A DNA stretch of 64,000 bases from Cloacimonetes bacterium UBA5835 (GTDB lineage: Bacteria; Cloacimonadota; Cloacimonadia; Cloacimonadales; Cloacimonadaceae). This document shows, in pieces, positions 53,281 to 61,634 of this stretch. A program made the position numbers and the translations under genes. The stretch spans positions 1 through 64,000 of the forward strand of contig DJGX01000049.1 of NCBI GenBank assembly GCA_002432865.1, written 5' to 3'. How positions within the stretch are numbered: the first letter of the stretch is position 1; every line of letters starts with the position of its first letter. The notes under the pieces were generated by a model. It made no database searches, was not told the DNA's origin, and saw only the letters and a program-made list of their open reading frames with translations.

Positions 53281-54405
53281 ATGAAAAAAGATGTAGTGAA
53301 CTACTTTCTCGAACTTATAGCTATTGATAGCGAATCTAAAAATGAGCGAGCAGTGATTGATAAATTAAAATTGGATTTGGAACAACTGGGGGCAATAGTT
53401 GAAGAAGATGATTGCTATACCAAAACTAATGGTAATGCAGGTAATTTGTATGCCTATTTCCCTGGTACAATAAATAAAAAACCTCTTCTTCTTTGTGCAC
53501 ATTCTGATACTGTAACTCCCGGAAAAGCAATAAAACCAACTATTGCCAATGGTCGCATTTTCAGCGATGGAACTACAATTTTGGGTGCGGATGATAAATC
53601 TGGAATTTCAGAAATTATGGTAGCCATAAAGAATATTAAAGATAAAGGTATCGAGCATGCACCTATCGAAGTGCTGATTACTGTTTCGGAAGAAATAGGA
53701 CTTTTAGGGGCTAAATGCTTTGATAAATCCAAATTACAATCCAAAATCGGCTATGCATTAGACAGCCATCAGGTTGGTGAATTAACAATTGGAGCTCCTT
53801 ACCAAAATACTTTTTGCATCACTTTTTATGGTAAAGAAGCTCATGCTGGAGTGGAACCTGAAAAAGGACTAAATGCAATTCGTTTGGCCGCCGAGTCCAT
53901 TGTAGCAATGCCTAATGGAAGAATCGATTTTGAAACTACTTGTAATTTAGGAGCTATTTATAGTGGCTCACCTACCAATATTGTCCCTAAGGAAGTTGTG
54001 GTTAAAGGTGAAGCTCGTAGCCATAAAAAAGCGAAGCTGGATCAGGTTTGTGACGAGATCAAACAAGCTGTAATTTCTACTGTTAAACGCTATAATGACC
54101 AAAATGGTAATGCCTCTTACAAATTTGAATTGGAACAAGAATATGAGGCTTTTTTTATCCCAAATAATGCTCCAGTTGTTTCTCTTGCTGAAAATGCTCT
54201 ACGCGCTTTAGATATTCCTTCGAATATAAAAATTGGAGGGGGTGGTAGTGATGCTAACATCTTTAATGCCGGAGGCATACAAATGATCATAGTTGGCACA
54301 GGGATGAACAATGTTCATACTGTAAATGAAGATATTACTGTAGATCAACTTTATAAAGGTTCTGCATTTGTAGAACAGTTAATCATTCAATATGCGGAGA
54401 ATTAA
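53281..54405 (+). CDS. M20-family peptidase, PepT-like
   Basis: A 374-residue zinc dipeptidase/tripeptidase-like enzyme. Metal and catalytic positions: LLCAHSDTVTPG, the bridging Asp in LGADDKSGISEIM, the Glu pair in VSEEIGLLGAK, and a C-terminal GGGSDANIFNAGG. A dimerisation lid domain lies in the middle (about 185-295). It is of the PepT-like M20 group without proven substrate. dapB follows directly with no gap. Confidence 0.88.
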   Translation: MKKDVVNYFLELIAIDSESKNERAVIDKLKLDLEQLGAIVEEDDCYTKTNGNAGNLYAYFPGTINKKPLLLCAHSDTVTPGKAIKPTIANGRIFSDGTTILGADDKSGISEIMVAIKNIKDKGIEHAPIEVLITVSEEIGLLGAKCFDKSKLQSKIGYALDSHQVGELTIGAPYQNTFCITFYGKEAHAGVEPEKGLNAIRLAAESIVAMPNGRIDFETTCNLGAIYSGSPTNIVPKEVVVKGEARSHKKAKLDQVCDEIKQAVISTVKRYNDQNGNASYKFELEQEYEAFFIPNNAPVVSLAENALRALDIPSNIKIGGGGSDANIFNAGGIQMIIVGTGMNNVHTVNEDITVDQLYKGSAFVEQLIIQYAEN

Positions 54406-55155
54406 ATGGGACTAAAACTGTGTTTAATTGGTTATGGGAAAATGGGAAAAATGCTGGCAAATTTAGCCACTAACTATGATTGCACAGTTGTTTCTATTAT
54501 AGATCCTCAACAAAATAACTACCACAGTGAAATTTCGTTGCAATCAATTGGCGAGGCAGAAGTTTGTATCGATTTCAGCCACCCTTCAGTAGTGCTGGAT
54601 AATATTCAAAAAGTGCTTTCCTATAAGAAAAATATGGTTGTGGGAACTACCGGCTGGTTTGATCATTTAGAGGAAGTACAAAAAATGGTGGAAAATTCGG
54701 CTTCAGGTCTGATTTATGGAGCTAATTTCTCCATTGGTATGAATATCTTTAATCGCTTAGTAGCAGAAGCAACGAAAGCCTTTGATCGTTTTCCCGATTA
54801 TGATGTCTACGGTTTGGAAATGCATCATAATCAAAAAGCAGATAGTCCTTCCGGAACAGCTATTGAGCTTTCCAAAACTATATTAGCCAACAGCAGCCAT
54901 AAAAAAACTACTCTATTTGATCCTGCATATAGAAAAATTGAACCGAGTGAATTACATTTTGTTTCATTACGAGCCGGTTCAATTCCAGGAACACATAAAG
55001 TCGGCTTTGATAGTGAAGCCGACACAATTGAGCTTAGTCATTGTGTGCGTTCTCGTAGTGCATTAGCTTCTGGTGCTTTACAGGCAGCAAAATGGATTAA
55101 AGACCGCAAGGGCTTTTATAGCTTTAGCGATATGGTTTCTTCCGTTTTATGCTGA
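54406..55155 (+). CDS. dapB: 4-Hydroxy-tetrahydrodipicolinate reductase
   Basis: A 249-residue DapB of lysine/diaminopimelate synthesis. NAD(P)-binding start KLCLIGYGKMGKMLA, VCIDFSHPSVV, VVGTTGW, the substrate-binding YGANFSIGMNIF and the catalytic EMHHNQKADSPSGTA. Length is normal. Its end overlaps dapF by seven bases. Diaminopimelate is used in the cell wall. Confidence 0.94.
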   Translation: MGLKLCLIGYGKMGKMLANLATNYDCTVVSIIDPQQNNYHSEISLQSIGEAEVCIDFSHPSVVLDNIQKVLSYKKNMVVGTTGWFDHLEEVQKMVENSASGLIYGANFSIGMNIFNRLVAEATKAFDRFPDYDVYGLEMHHNQKADSPSGTAIELSKTILANSSHKKTTLFDPAYRKIEPSELHFVSLRAGSIPGTHKVGFDSEADTIELSHCVRSRSALASGALQAAKWIKDRKGFYSFSDMVSSVLC

Positions 55156-55937
55156 TACCTTTTATTAAAATGAATGCACAGGGTAACGATTTTGTTATTC
55201 TGGATTATTTTGCGCCTGAACTTGTTACTTTAAAGGAACTTAATTATTCCTCCCTGGCTTTAGAAGTATGTAGACCTCATTTTGGCATTGGGGCTGATGG
55301 CTTAGTTTTATTAAAGCCCTCCACAGAATTTGATGCTCAAATGATAATTTTCAATGCCGATGGTTCACAAGCTGAAATGTGTGGCTCTGCTTTACGATGT
55401 GTAACCTGGCTTCTATACAAGAAAACAGAAAAAAGGGAATTTGAGATTCTTACTGATTCTGGAGTAAAAAAATGCCAGGTAAACAACGATAAAACAATAA
55501 CTGCTAATTTGGGTTTACCCAAAATGCTAAAAAGAAAGTACAATGCTGAGGGCTTCACAGGAGATCTGATTGAAATTGGCAATCCCCATTTTATTGTTTG
55601 GCAGAATAATTCTGATGATGACCCACATATAAAATATGGTCCACTTTTGGAACATCACCAGGGTTTTCCCGATACTGTGAATGTTCATTTTGCTTACCTG
55701 ATAAATAGAAATGAGATAGCTATCAAAATTTGGGAAAAAGGTTGTGGAGCAACTTTTGCCTGTGGAACAGGAGCTTCAGCAACTGTCTATAGTGGTATCA
55801 TTAATGGCTTTTTGGATAACGAAGTTAAGGTTAATATGCCAGGAGGAACTGTAAAAATTTCAGCCACCGCACAGGGGTATTTACTAAGTGGGGAAGTTTA
55901 TGAAACCTTCCAAGGAGTATTCAAATGGAGAATTTAG
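55149..55937 (+). CDS. dapF: Diaminopimelate epimerase
   Basis: A 262-residue DapF that interconverts LL- and meso-diaminopimelate. Catalytic cysteines are seen in QAEMCGSALRCV and GCGATFACGTGASA. The first box is usually C-G-N-G-x-R-C, here C-G-S-A-L-R-C. Other marks: MNAQGNDFVILD, GIGADGLVLL and GNPHFIVW. It overlaps the RodZ-like gene by 13 bases. Confidence 0.93.
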   Translation: MLIPFIKMNAQGNDFVILDYFAPELVTLKELNYSSLALEVCRPHFGIGADGLVLLKPSTEFDAQMIIFNADGSQAEMCGSALRCVTWLLYKKTEKREFEILTDSGVKKCQVNNDKTITANLGLPKMLKRKYNAEGFTGDLIEIGNPHFIVWQNNSDDDPHIKYGPLLEHHQGFPDTVNVHFAYLINRNEIAIKIWEKGCGATFACGTGASATVYSGIINGFLDNEVKVNMPGGTVKISATAQGYLLSGEVYETFQGVFKWRI

Positions 55938-56545
55938 GTAAGTACCTTCTGGAATTGCGTTTACAGCGTGGTTACAGCTATCAGGATATCTGGAATGAAC
56001 TTCGTTTCAAAGAAGATCAGATAAAAGCAATTGAAGAAAATCGCTTATCTGCATTAGGACCCTATGGCATTGCAAAAGCTGTTGTTTTTAATTATGCTCG
56101 TTACCTTGAAGCCGATTTGAATTCTGTGATGAATGCCTTTTCCATTATGATGCCGGAAAGTAATAAACCTGAATTTAAACCCGCTACCACAGTTAAAGAA
56201 AAAAAGATTATGCTCTCCACCAATTTTATGTGGACCCTGGGGATTTTAGTTATTATTATTATCCTGGGTTCAATTCTCTGGTATGCCTATAATCAAAATT
56301 GGCTTAGACCCCCGAATTTCTTCACCGCCAAAAAATCCGATTCTACAGCTGTTAGCATCAAAGAGCAAAAAGAAGAAACAAAACCTGATACTTTGCGTCA
56401 ACATCTACAGGCAATTAGTGAAGCCATACCTAAAACTAATAATATAAAAATTGATAATTTAGATAGCAAAACTGTCCCTCCAGATACAACTGATTATCTT
56501 GGCAATATTTTGGGTGATAGCCCTATTAATGTCCCTATCCATTAG
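55925..56545 (+). CDS. RodZ-like membrane protein with helix-turn-helix
   Basis: A 206-residue protein with an N-terminal helix-turn-helix of the XRE/RodZ type (about 1-75, LGKYLLELRLQRGYSYQDIW in part) and one membrane helix (about 101-121, FMWTLGILVIIIILGSILWY). A periplasmic tail of about 85 residues follows without a clear domain. RodZ links MreB to the wall machinery; mreB is not near, so the name is by architecture only. It follows dapF with overlap. Confidence 0.75.
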   Translation: MENLGKYLLELRLQRGYSYQDIWNELRFKEDQIKAIEENRLSALGPYGIAKAVVFNYARYLEADLNSVMNAFSIMMPESNKPEFKPATTVKEKKIMLSTNFMWTLGILVIIIILGSILWYAYNQNWLRPPNFFTAKKSDSTAVSIKEQKEETKPDTLRQHLQAISEAIPKTNNIKIDNLDSKTVPPDTTDYLGNILGDSPINVPIH

Positions 56546-56671
56546 CCAGATTATTATCTTACAGCTACCCTCTAAGAACTTTTTAAAAAATCCAAATCTG
56601 AGATAGTGAAAAATTATAACTTTTTTTGCTATTGTAACATCTTTATATTCAGTTAGTTAGCTAATTCGGCA
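56546..56671. other. Short noncoding leader between the RodZ-like gene and the Hsp20 operator
   Basis: AT-rich stretch with no ORF. Nothing specific is seen in it beyond the operator and promoter annotated just downstream. Confidence 0.5.
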
Positions 56672-56712
56672 AAAAATTTTAGCAATCTAATGGCCAGATT
56701 GCTAAAATTTTT
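56672..56712. promoter_or_regulatory. CIRCE-like inverted repeat upstream of Hsp20
   Basis: AAAAATTTTAGCAATCT (56672-56688) and AGATTGCTAAAATTTTT (56696-56712) are perfect 17-bp arms over a seven-base loop. The core TTAGCAATC-N9-GATTGCTAA (56679-56705) is the CIRCE pattern TTAGCACTC-N9-GAGTGCTAA with one change in each arm. It lies directly before the promoter of a small heat-shock gene. It could also serve as the intrinsic terminator of the preceding operon, as a T-rich run follows. Confidence 0.55.
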
Positions 56713-56713
56713 C

Positions 56714-56741
56714 TTGCTTTTTTTGTGCCTTCGATTATATT
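56714..56741 (+). promoter_or_regulatory. Putative Hsp20 promoter
   Basis: TTGCTT (56714-56719) and TATATT (56736-56741) are 16 bases apart, giving a start near 56748 and a leader of about 29 bases. The -35 element touches the right arm of the inverted repeat, where a bound repressor would block RNA polymerase. Confidence 0.5.
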
Positions 56742-56776
56742 AATTAGTGAACAATAAAAATTCAAGGAGGTTCAAA

Positions 56777-57214
56777 ATGAAACTCGTACCTTATCGTAGA
56801 ACTAATGAACTAAGACCAATGAGCAGTATGCTCAATTTATTCGACGATTTTTTCAATCGCTTTTACGAAGAGGAAGTTGGAGATGATAATTTCCAACCGA
56901 TGGCAATGGATATAATTGAACAGGATAAGGAATTCCAGGTTTTGGCTAATCTGCCTGGATTTAAGAAAGATGATGTAAAAATAAGTATTCATGATAATCA
57001 ATTAATAATTGAGGCCAATTGCAATACTACCAAAGAAGAGACAAAAGGAACTGTATATCGCTGCGAAAGATACAGTGGCAGCTATCGCAGAAATCTTGTC
57101 CTTCCTGAAAATGCCGAGATTTCTAAAATCTCTGCTAAGATGGAAGATGGAGTGTTGAAACTAACTATTCCGAAGAAAGAACCCTCTCCCAAGAAAGAGA
57201 TTAGCATTCAGTAA
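56777..57214 (+). CDS. Small heat-shock protein (Hsp20/alpha-crystallin)
   Basis: A 145-residue cytoplasmic chaperone that holds unfolding proteins. The alpha-crystallin domain covers about 40-138 with MAMDIIEQDKEFQVLANLPG (in part), GFKKDDVKISIHDNQLII (in part) and EDGVLKLTIPKKE. A C-terminal ISI motif matches the I-x-I oligomerisation anchor. The start at 56777 is decided by AAGGAGG (56764-56770), six bases upstream; the frame extends ten codons further without support. A terminator follows closely. Confidence 0.93.
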   Translation: MKLVPYRRTNELRPMSSMLNLFDDFFNRFYEEEVGDDNFQPMAMDIIEQDKEFQVLANLPGFKKDDVKISIHDNQLIIEANCNTTKEETKGTVYRCERYSGSYRRNLVLPENAEISKISAKMEDGVLKLTIPKKEPSPKKEISIQ

Positions 57215-57237
57215 TCTCTGGAAACAAACAAACTATG

Positions 57238-57270
57238 AGGATTGCGCCTAGCTGGCGCAGTCCTTTTTTT
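57238..57270 (+). terminator. Intrinsic terminator after Hsp20
   Basis: AGGATTGCGCC (57238-57248) and GGCGCAGTCCT (57254-57264), with a five-base loop and a run of seven T residues through 57270. A clear rho-independent terminator with one mismatch or wobble in the stem. Confidence 0.9.
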
Positions 57271-57524
57271 GTAGTTAAAGCTAATTTATGAAACAAGAAA
57301 AGTGTTGCAAAAATGTAAAAGTATAAAGTGCACGCTAAGCAATTAAGCGTGAGAAGTGGTTGATGAAGACATCAATTTTCTTGTTTTTTTCCAGAGATTA
57401 CGCCACCATCGCTATGATTGTGTTGGTCTTTGAGTTAAAATCGGTTTTGCTTGTGATCTGCCATACAATTTCGTTCTTTTTGCTTTCTTTGAATAAGGTC
57501 ATTAATTATCTCATAGAAAATGCC

Positions 57525-57582
57525 GATTTTGACTTAAAGCCGACAGGATTGCAAAATGTTGATTTTGACTTAGAGCCGACAG
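57525..57582. repeat. Two 22-bp direct repeats with an inverted relative
   Basis: GATTTTGACTTAAAGCCGAC (start of 57525-57546) recurs at 57561-57582 with one mismatch, spaced by 36 bases. A related inverted sequence, CTTTGAGTTAAAATCGG, lies at 57428-57444. Confidence 0.6.
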
Positions 57583-57896
57583 ATTATTAACGTCTCCATC
57601 GTTATTATCTGTCGTCCCACTGGGACTTTTATATCCATTCATTATATCCCCGGATTAAAACCCGTCGTTAGTATGTATCGTTCATAACGGAACTTTTGTC
57701 TAACTTCTATTTTTACAAGGGGCTTACACCAACATCAGAAAAAGGGCAAGCAAAAGAATTATATACAGGGATCAATTTTATTTCGGTACTGGTGGTTCCT
57801 TTCTATCAGGTTGCAACAAAAATGAACTCTTTGTTTCACCTTTTCAGCTTTCCACTTCTTTGCTGAGCTTCAGCGAGCTCCGGCTACCTTCTTCCT

Positions 57897-57992
57897 CTCG
57901 ACTCCAAGACCCCTCGCCCTCAAGACCTCTCGACTCCAAGACCCCTCGACTCCAAGACTTCTCGACTCCAAGACCCCTCGACTTCTCGTCCC
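57897..57992. repeat. 16-bp tandem array (six units)
   Basis: Units of 16 bases in perfect register: 57897, 57913, 57929, 57945, 57961 and 57977. The consensus is CTCGACTCCAAGACCC; three units match exactly, one differs by two bases and the second and last are more diverged. It ends five bases past the stop of the subtilase gene, inside its 3' untranslated region. Confidence 0.85.
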
Positions 57993-57997
57993 TTCAG

Positions 57998-60997
57998 TTA
58001 CATTTTCAGAAGCTTGTGGATGATCGTTCTTTGCTCACTTTTAACTATTATAAGGTAAATACCGGAAGGAACAGCCCTATTTTTATTATCCAAGCCATCC
58101 CAGGCAAAATGTTGTAAACCTGTATCCAAAGGAATAGTTTCCATTTTCCTAATTAGCTGTCCTTTAATGTTATAGATGTATATTTTACTTTCCGTTGCAG
58201 AACTAAGTTTTAGTTCCAATACCACAGACGAACTGAAGGGATTTGGATAGCTATGTAAATATTCAATTTTATCAGGTGGCAGAGGAGGATTTTCCGGTTC
58301 AGGATTAGGTAAAATCAGAACTATCGGACCCAAAACATTGTTAATTCCATTATAGGCAATTGTTTCCAGCCAATAGTAAAGTGTATCGGCAAGGGGCAAT
58401 TCAGAATCATAAAAACTATAATGATAGCCGCTTGCACCGCCTATTGCAGAAATTATGGAAGCATTCAATTTTAGGGCAGAAGAAAAATCAGGCCTATCAT
58501 TTCTGTAGAGATTATAGCCAGCGAGATTAGTTTCAGAAGCTGTATTCCAAAAAATATTGGCACCATTAGCATAGACAGCATAGAAAGCAGTAAGTTCTAC
58601 AGGCAGTGTAACTTCTTCTGCCGTAAAGAAATCCATAATGCATTTCAGGAGGTTTGCTCTCGTATTAGGAAAAGTTCCATCCGTTAATTCACTTAAAGCA
58701 TAGCTAAACACAAAGCTGCGTTCATTATAGCCACCTGCACTGGCAACTGCCACACATCCATAATCACTTTCCTCAAAAGCACTTCTGGCATAAGGATAAA
58801 GAGCCGTAAAACGATCTATATAATCCACCTTAGTTTGCGTGGAACCAGTAAAATTCATTCCAGAAGTTGGAGTATTAGAAACGCCGCTAAGATTATTTAT
58901 AGCATTGGTTTGTCCATCCTCAGCATTCATTATTCCCAAGAGAGGCAAAAGAACTTCATCCGCATCTTGCTCGCCTTGAACATCCGGAAGATAGTATCCA
59001 AAATCGAATCCGACCACATCCACGCCTTCAATATATACTTTTCCGCCAGAAATTAAATAACTGTATAACGCATTATACATAAGTAGGTTATCAAAACGAA
59101 CAATGTTACTGCCCACTGCTCCAAAACTTAAAAAGACCGCTTCAAAACTGTAAAACGAACTGGGGAAAGTAGTTCCGTAAACACAGTCATAACCCAAATC
59201 CTGCAAAGTGTTATTAATAAAGGTTCCGCTCATATCTCTTCCCCCGGCAACTCCTTCCCACACAAATATTCCTCCCGCATTAATTAATATACTAAAAGAC
59301 AGATTAGCTCCAGCAACTACAGGATAATCGGCAACTGTATTTAAAGTAAAAGTAACATATTGAGAAGTTGCACTTGGCAAAACATAAATGCTAAATACAT
59401 TTTCCAGAAGAAGATAACCATCGGCAGGAATAGTTTGACTGTGGCTTCCGGATAGGATATTTACATTAGCATTGCCTGTGGAAAGCGTAAAATTACCATT
59501 GGAAGCATATTCTCCGTAGCTTCTTAACAGCAAATTGACCGAGAATGTCTCATCAGGTTCAACCGCCAAATTTCCATTTGCATCGGTTGCTCCTCTATTT
59601 TCTATTAAAGCAAGCCGAATTTCAACATCGGGAAGGGGATTGCTTTCTTGCAACGCACGGCGGGCATTAAGTTTTCCTTCACCCAAAAGATTTTCCCTGC
59701 CAAGATTTACGGCATCTACATCATCGCAGCTACCTTTGATTCTATCTCTCAGTTCTGTTTGGCTTATTTCCGGAAGATAGGATTGGATTAATCCTGCCAA
59801 AGAACTTGCCACCGGACTGGCATAAGATGTTGCATTACTTACAGTTGTATAACCACTGGCAGTTACTGTTCCAATTGATTCTGTAGGAGCGCCTACATCA
59901 ACAAAGGAACCATAACTGGAAACAGAAGATTTTATGCCATTATTTTGCAAAGCGGCAACAGCTATAACATTTTGATAGGCAGCAGGATAGACAGGGATAG
60001 CGTTATTATTATCTCCAGCAGAGGCAACAATTGTTGAGCCCAAAGAATAGGCATACTTGATAGCTTCTTGATTTGCCCAAGAAAAAGAAGAGCCACCCCA
60101 ACTGCAATTTATTATATCAGCTCCCATTTCTGCAGCATAAATAATACCATCGTAACCTCTATATATAGAACCAGAACCTGGGAAACTACAGGATATGGGA
60201 AGCATTTTTAAATTCCAGGCAAGGGAACTAACCCCAATTATGTTATTTGTTCTGGCAGAAGCAATTCCACAAACCGTAGTCCCATGCCCGCTGCTTTCAA
60301 AAGGATTATTTGCCTCTTCGCCAGAACTGGTAAGCATAAAATCCCAACCAATCAGGTCATCGATTTTTCCATTTCCGTCATCATCAATTCCATTCAGGTC
60401 TCCCGCATCCATAACCCAAGTGCTTCCGTTATAATAAATTGTATAGCCATTGTCATTTACATCTTCGCCTAAATTTTGCCAAATATTATCAACCAGGTCT
60501 GGATGAGTCCACCGGCAACCGGTATCTACAATGGCAAGCAGCACAGAATTTGAGCCATTTTCGCCTTTATGAATATCCCACGCGGATTCTGCTTCCAGAG
60601 AAGAAAAATAGAGTGATTCATCATAATATTCATCAATGGGAATGGCAAAAACGCTATCGGGATAAACAATTTCCGCATATTGCACATAATTATCTGTGGC
60701 AAGCAAGTTTACAATTGTCTGAGGAGGGTAGGGACTTTGCACTGTAAAAATTAGTTCCAGCTCACAATTATTTCTCTTTTGAGGAGATAGATTAAATTTG
60801 GGGTGGATGGATGAGACCTGTAATTTCTGCAGTTTCTCATCAATTGTGGCAATGCCAGTGCGATTATTGTTTTTTTGCAGAGCGGAACGCATTTCTGGCT
60901 TAATTTTAAAAACCGCAATTCCTTCTCTGTCATTAAAATCGTAGGCAAAAAGAGAAACTGTCATTAGCAGACATAAAAGCAGAGCAAAGTGCTTCAT
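57998..60997 (-). CDS. Second secreted subtilisin-like (S8) protease with sorting domain
   Basis: A 999-residue exported protease. Signal peptide (1-about 18), propeptide and S8 domain with Asp in LAIVDTGCRWTHPDL (about 158), His in GHGTTVCGIAS (about 238) and Ser in NATSYASPVASSLAG (about 391), a departure from the usual GTSMASP. From about residue 570 to 760 there is an alpha/beta segment (GGRDMSGTFINNTLQDLGYD in part) that resembles a glutamine-amidotransferase-like fold. The end is a sorting domain (SYPNPFSSSVVLELKL) closing in HKLLKM. TAGGAGG before the ATG is a strong ribosome-binding site. The HIT gene lies ten bases upstream. Confidence 0.88.
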   Translation of the reverse strand: MKHFALLLCLLMTVSLFAYDFNDREGIAVFKIKPEMRSALQKNNNRTGIATIDEKLQKLQVSSIHPKFNLSPQKRNNCELELIFTVQSPYPPQTIVNLLATDNYVQYAEIVYPDSVFAIPIDEYYDESLYFSSLEAESAWDIHKGENGSNSVLLAIVDTGCRWTHPDLVDNIWQNLGEDVNDNGYTIYYNGSTWVMDAGDLNGIDDDGNGKIDDLIGWDFMLTSSGEEANNPFESSGHGTTVCGIASARTNNIIGVSSLAWNLKMLPISCSFPGSGSIYRGYDGIIYAAEMGADIINCSWGGSSFSWANQEAIKYAYSLGSTIVASAGDNNNAIPVYPAAYQNVIAVAALQNNGIKSSVSSYGSFVDVGAPTESIGTVTASGYTTVSNATSYASPVASSLAGLIQSYLPEISQTELRDRIKGSCDDVDAVNLGRENLLGEGKLNARRALQESNPLPDVEIRLALIENRGATDANGNLAVEPDETFSVNLLLRSYGEYASNGNFTLSTGNANVNILSGSHSQTIPADGYLLLENVFSIYVLPSATSQYVTFTLNTVADYPVVAGANLSFSILINAGGIFVWEGVAGGRDMSGTFINNTLQDLGYDCVYGTTFPSSFYSFEAVFLSFGAVGSNIVRFDNLLMYNALYSYLISGGKVYIEGVDVVGFDFGYYLPDVQGEQDADEVLLPLLGIMNAEDGQTNAINNLSGVSNTPTSGMNFTGSTQTKVDYIDRFTALYPYARSAFEESDYGCVAVASAGGYNERSFVFSYALSELTDGTFPNTRANLLKCIMDFFTAEEVTLPVELTAFYAVYANGANIFWNTASETNLAGYNLYRNDRPDFSSALKLNASIISAIGGASGYHYSFYDSELPLADTLYYWLETIAYNGINNVLGPIVLILPNPEPENPPLPPDKIEYLHSYPNPFSSSVVLELKLSSATESKIYIYNIKGQLIRKMETIPLDTGLQHFAWDGLDNKNRAVPSGIYLIIVKSEQRTIIHKLLKM

Positions 60998-61006
60998 TCT
61001 AACCTC

Positions 61007-61360
61007 CTAAAAAACCGATTCGCGACTCCTTTTAAAGATGTTTTTGCCATCTTTATAAAAACGGGGAATGATATGTAAATGAAAATGGGGGATACTTTGT
61101 CCGGCAGCAGAACCACAATTCATTGCCAAATTGTAGCCCTGCGGATTATACTTTTCCGCCAACAGCTTTTGCACAGTTATTGTAATTGCCTGCAATGATA
61201 CAACTTCCGCTTCGGTTAAGGCAAAAAAATCGGGGGTATGCCTTTTGGCAATTATCAAAGTATGCCCCTTACTGACCGGATATTTATCCCAAATTGCAAA
61301 AAAATGTTCGTTTTCAGCAAGGTATATAGAGCAATCAAGGTTACAAAATTCACACGCCAT
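61007..61360 (-). CDS. HIT family protein
   Basis: A 117-residue histidine-triad protein of the Hint/HinT-like branch. N-terminal ACEFCNLD (C-x-x-C) and the triad HFHLHIIPRF within GQSIPHFHLHII. Such enzymes act on nucleoside phosphoramidates or dinucleotides. It is shorter than the 178-residue HIT protein at 9803 and belongs to a different branch. It precedes the second subtilase by ten bases. Confidence 0.88.
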   Translation of the reverse strand: MACEFCNLDCSIYLAENEHFFAIWDKYPVSKGHTLIIAKRHTPDFFALTEAEVVSLQAITITVQKLLAEKYNPQGYNLAMNCGSAAGQSIPHFHLHIIPRFYKDGKNIFKRSRESVF

Positions 61361-61453
61361 CTTTTATTACCTCTTTGTTATATAATAATCCAGTTCTTAC
61401 AGATCTCCAAATGATATAATTACTTATTAAATATCAAGTTCCTTACAAGTATT

Positions 61454-61549
61454 TCCTCATCCTCCTGTCATCCTCCCGTCATCCTCTCGTCCTCAACTCG
61501 TTCTCAACGATGAGCGGAAGAGAGGTGAATGATGAGAGGAGGATAGGAT
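61454..61549. repeat. Palindromic intergenic repeat, copy 2
   Basis: The pyrimidine-rich left arm CCTCATCCTCCTGTCATC (about 61455-61472) pairs with the purine-rich right arm GATGAGAGGAGGATAGG (about 61532-61548). The loop shares GTCCTCAACTCGTT with the copy at 21281-21352. It lies between the end of the Ppx/GppA-like gene and the start of the HIT gene. Confidence 0.6.
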
Positions 61550-61634
61550 TTTTGCAAGGATGTTTTGCCCGCTTATAAACAAGTTTTCATAATGTAAAGG
61601 TTATATTGGTATAGATTATCCTTACTTAGAGCTT

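Larger units (their letters stand above)
57271..57997. other. Repeat-rich noncoding region
   Basis: This gap between the Hsp20 terminator and the end of the second subtilase gene holds direct repeats (57525-57582), an inverted relative at 57428-57444, a GTCCCACTGGGAC palindrome near 57610-57625, the TTCATAACGGA word at 57681-57691 and a six-unit 16-bp tandem array at 57897-57992. A 76-codon frame at 57360-57590 ends in the repeats and is probably not a gene. Confidence 0.5.

Noticed and set aside
57525..57582. CRISPR array
   Set aside because: Only two 22-bp copies with a 14-base gap and no cas genes; too short for repeat-spacer structure.
57360..57590. 76-codon open frame as a gene
   Set aside because: It ends within direct repeats, has no good ribosome-binding site, and its translation is low-complexity and matches no family.
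57860..58117. Plus-strand ORF over the tandem array
   Set aside because: It is the antisense reading of the 16-bp array and the end of the subtilase gene; the S/L/P/D-rich product is an artefact of the repeat.
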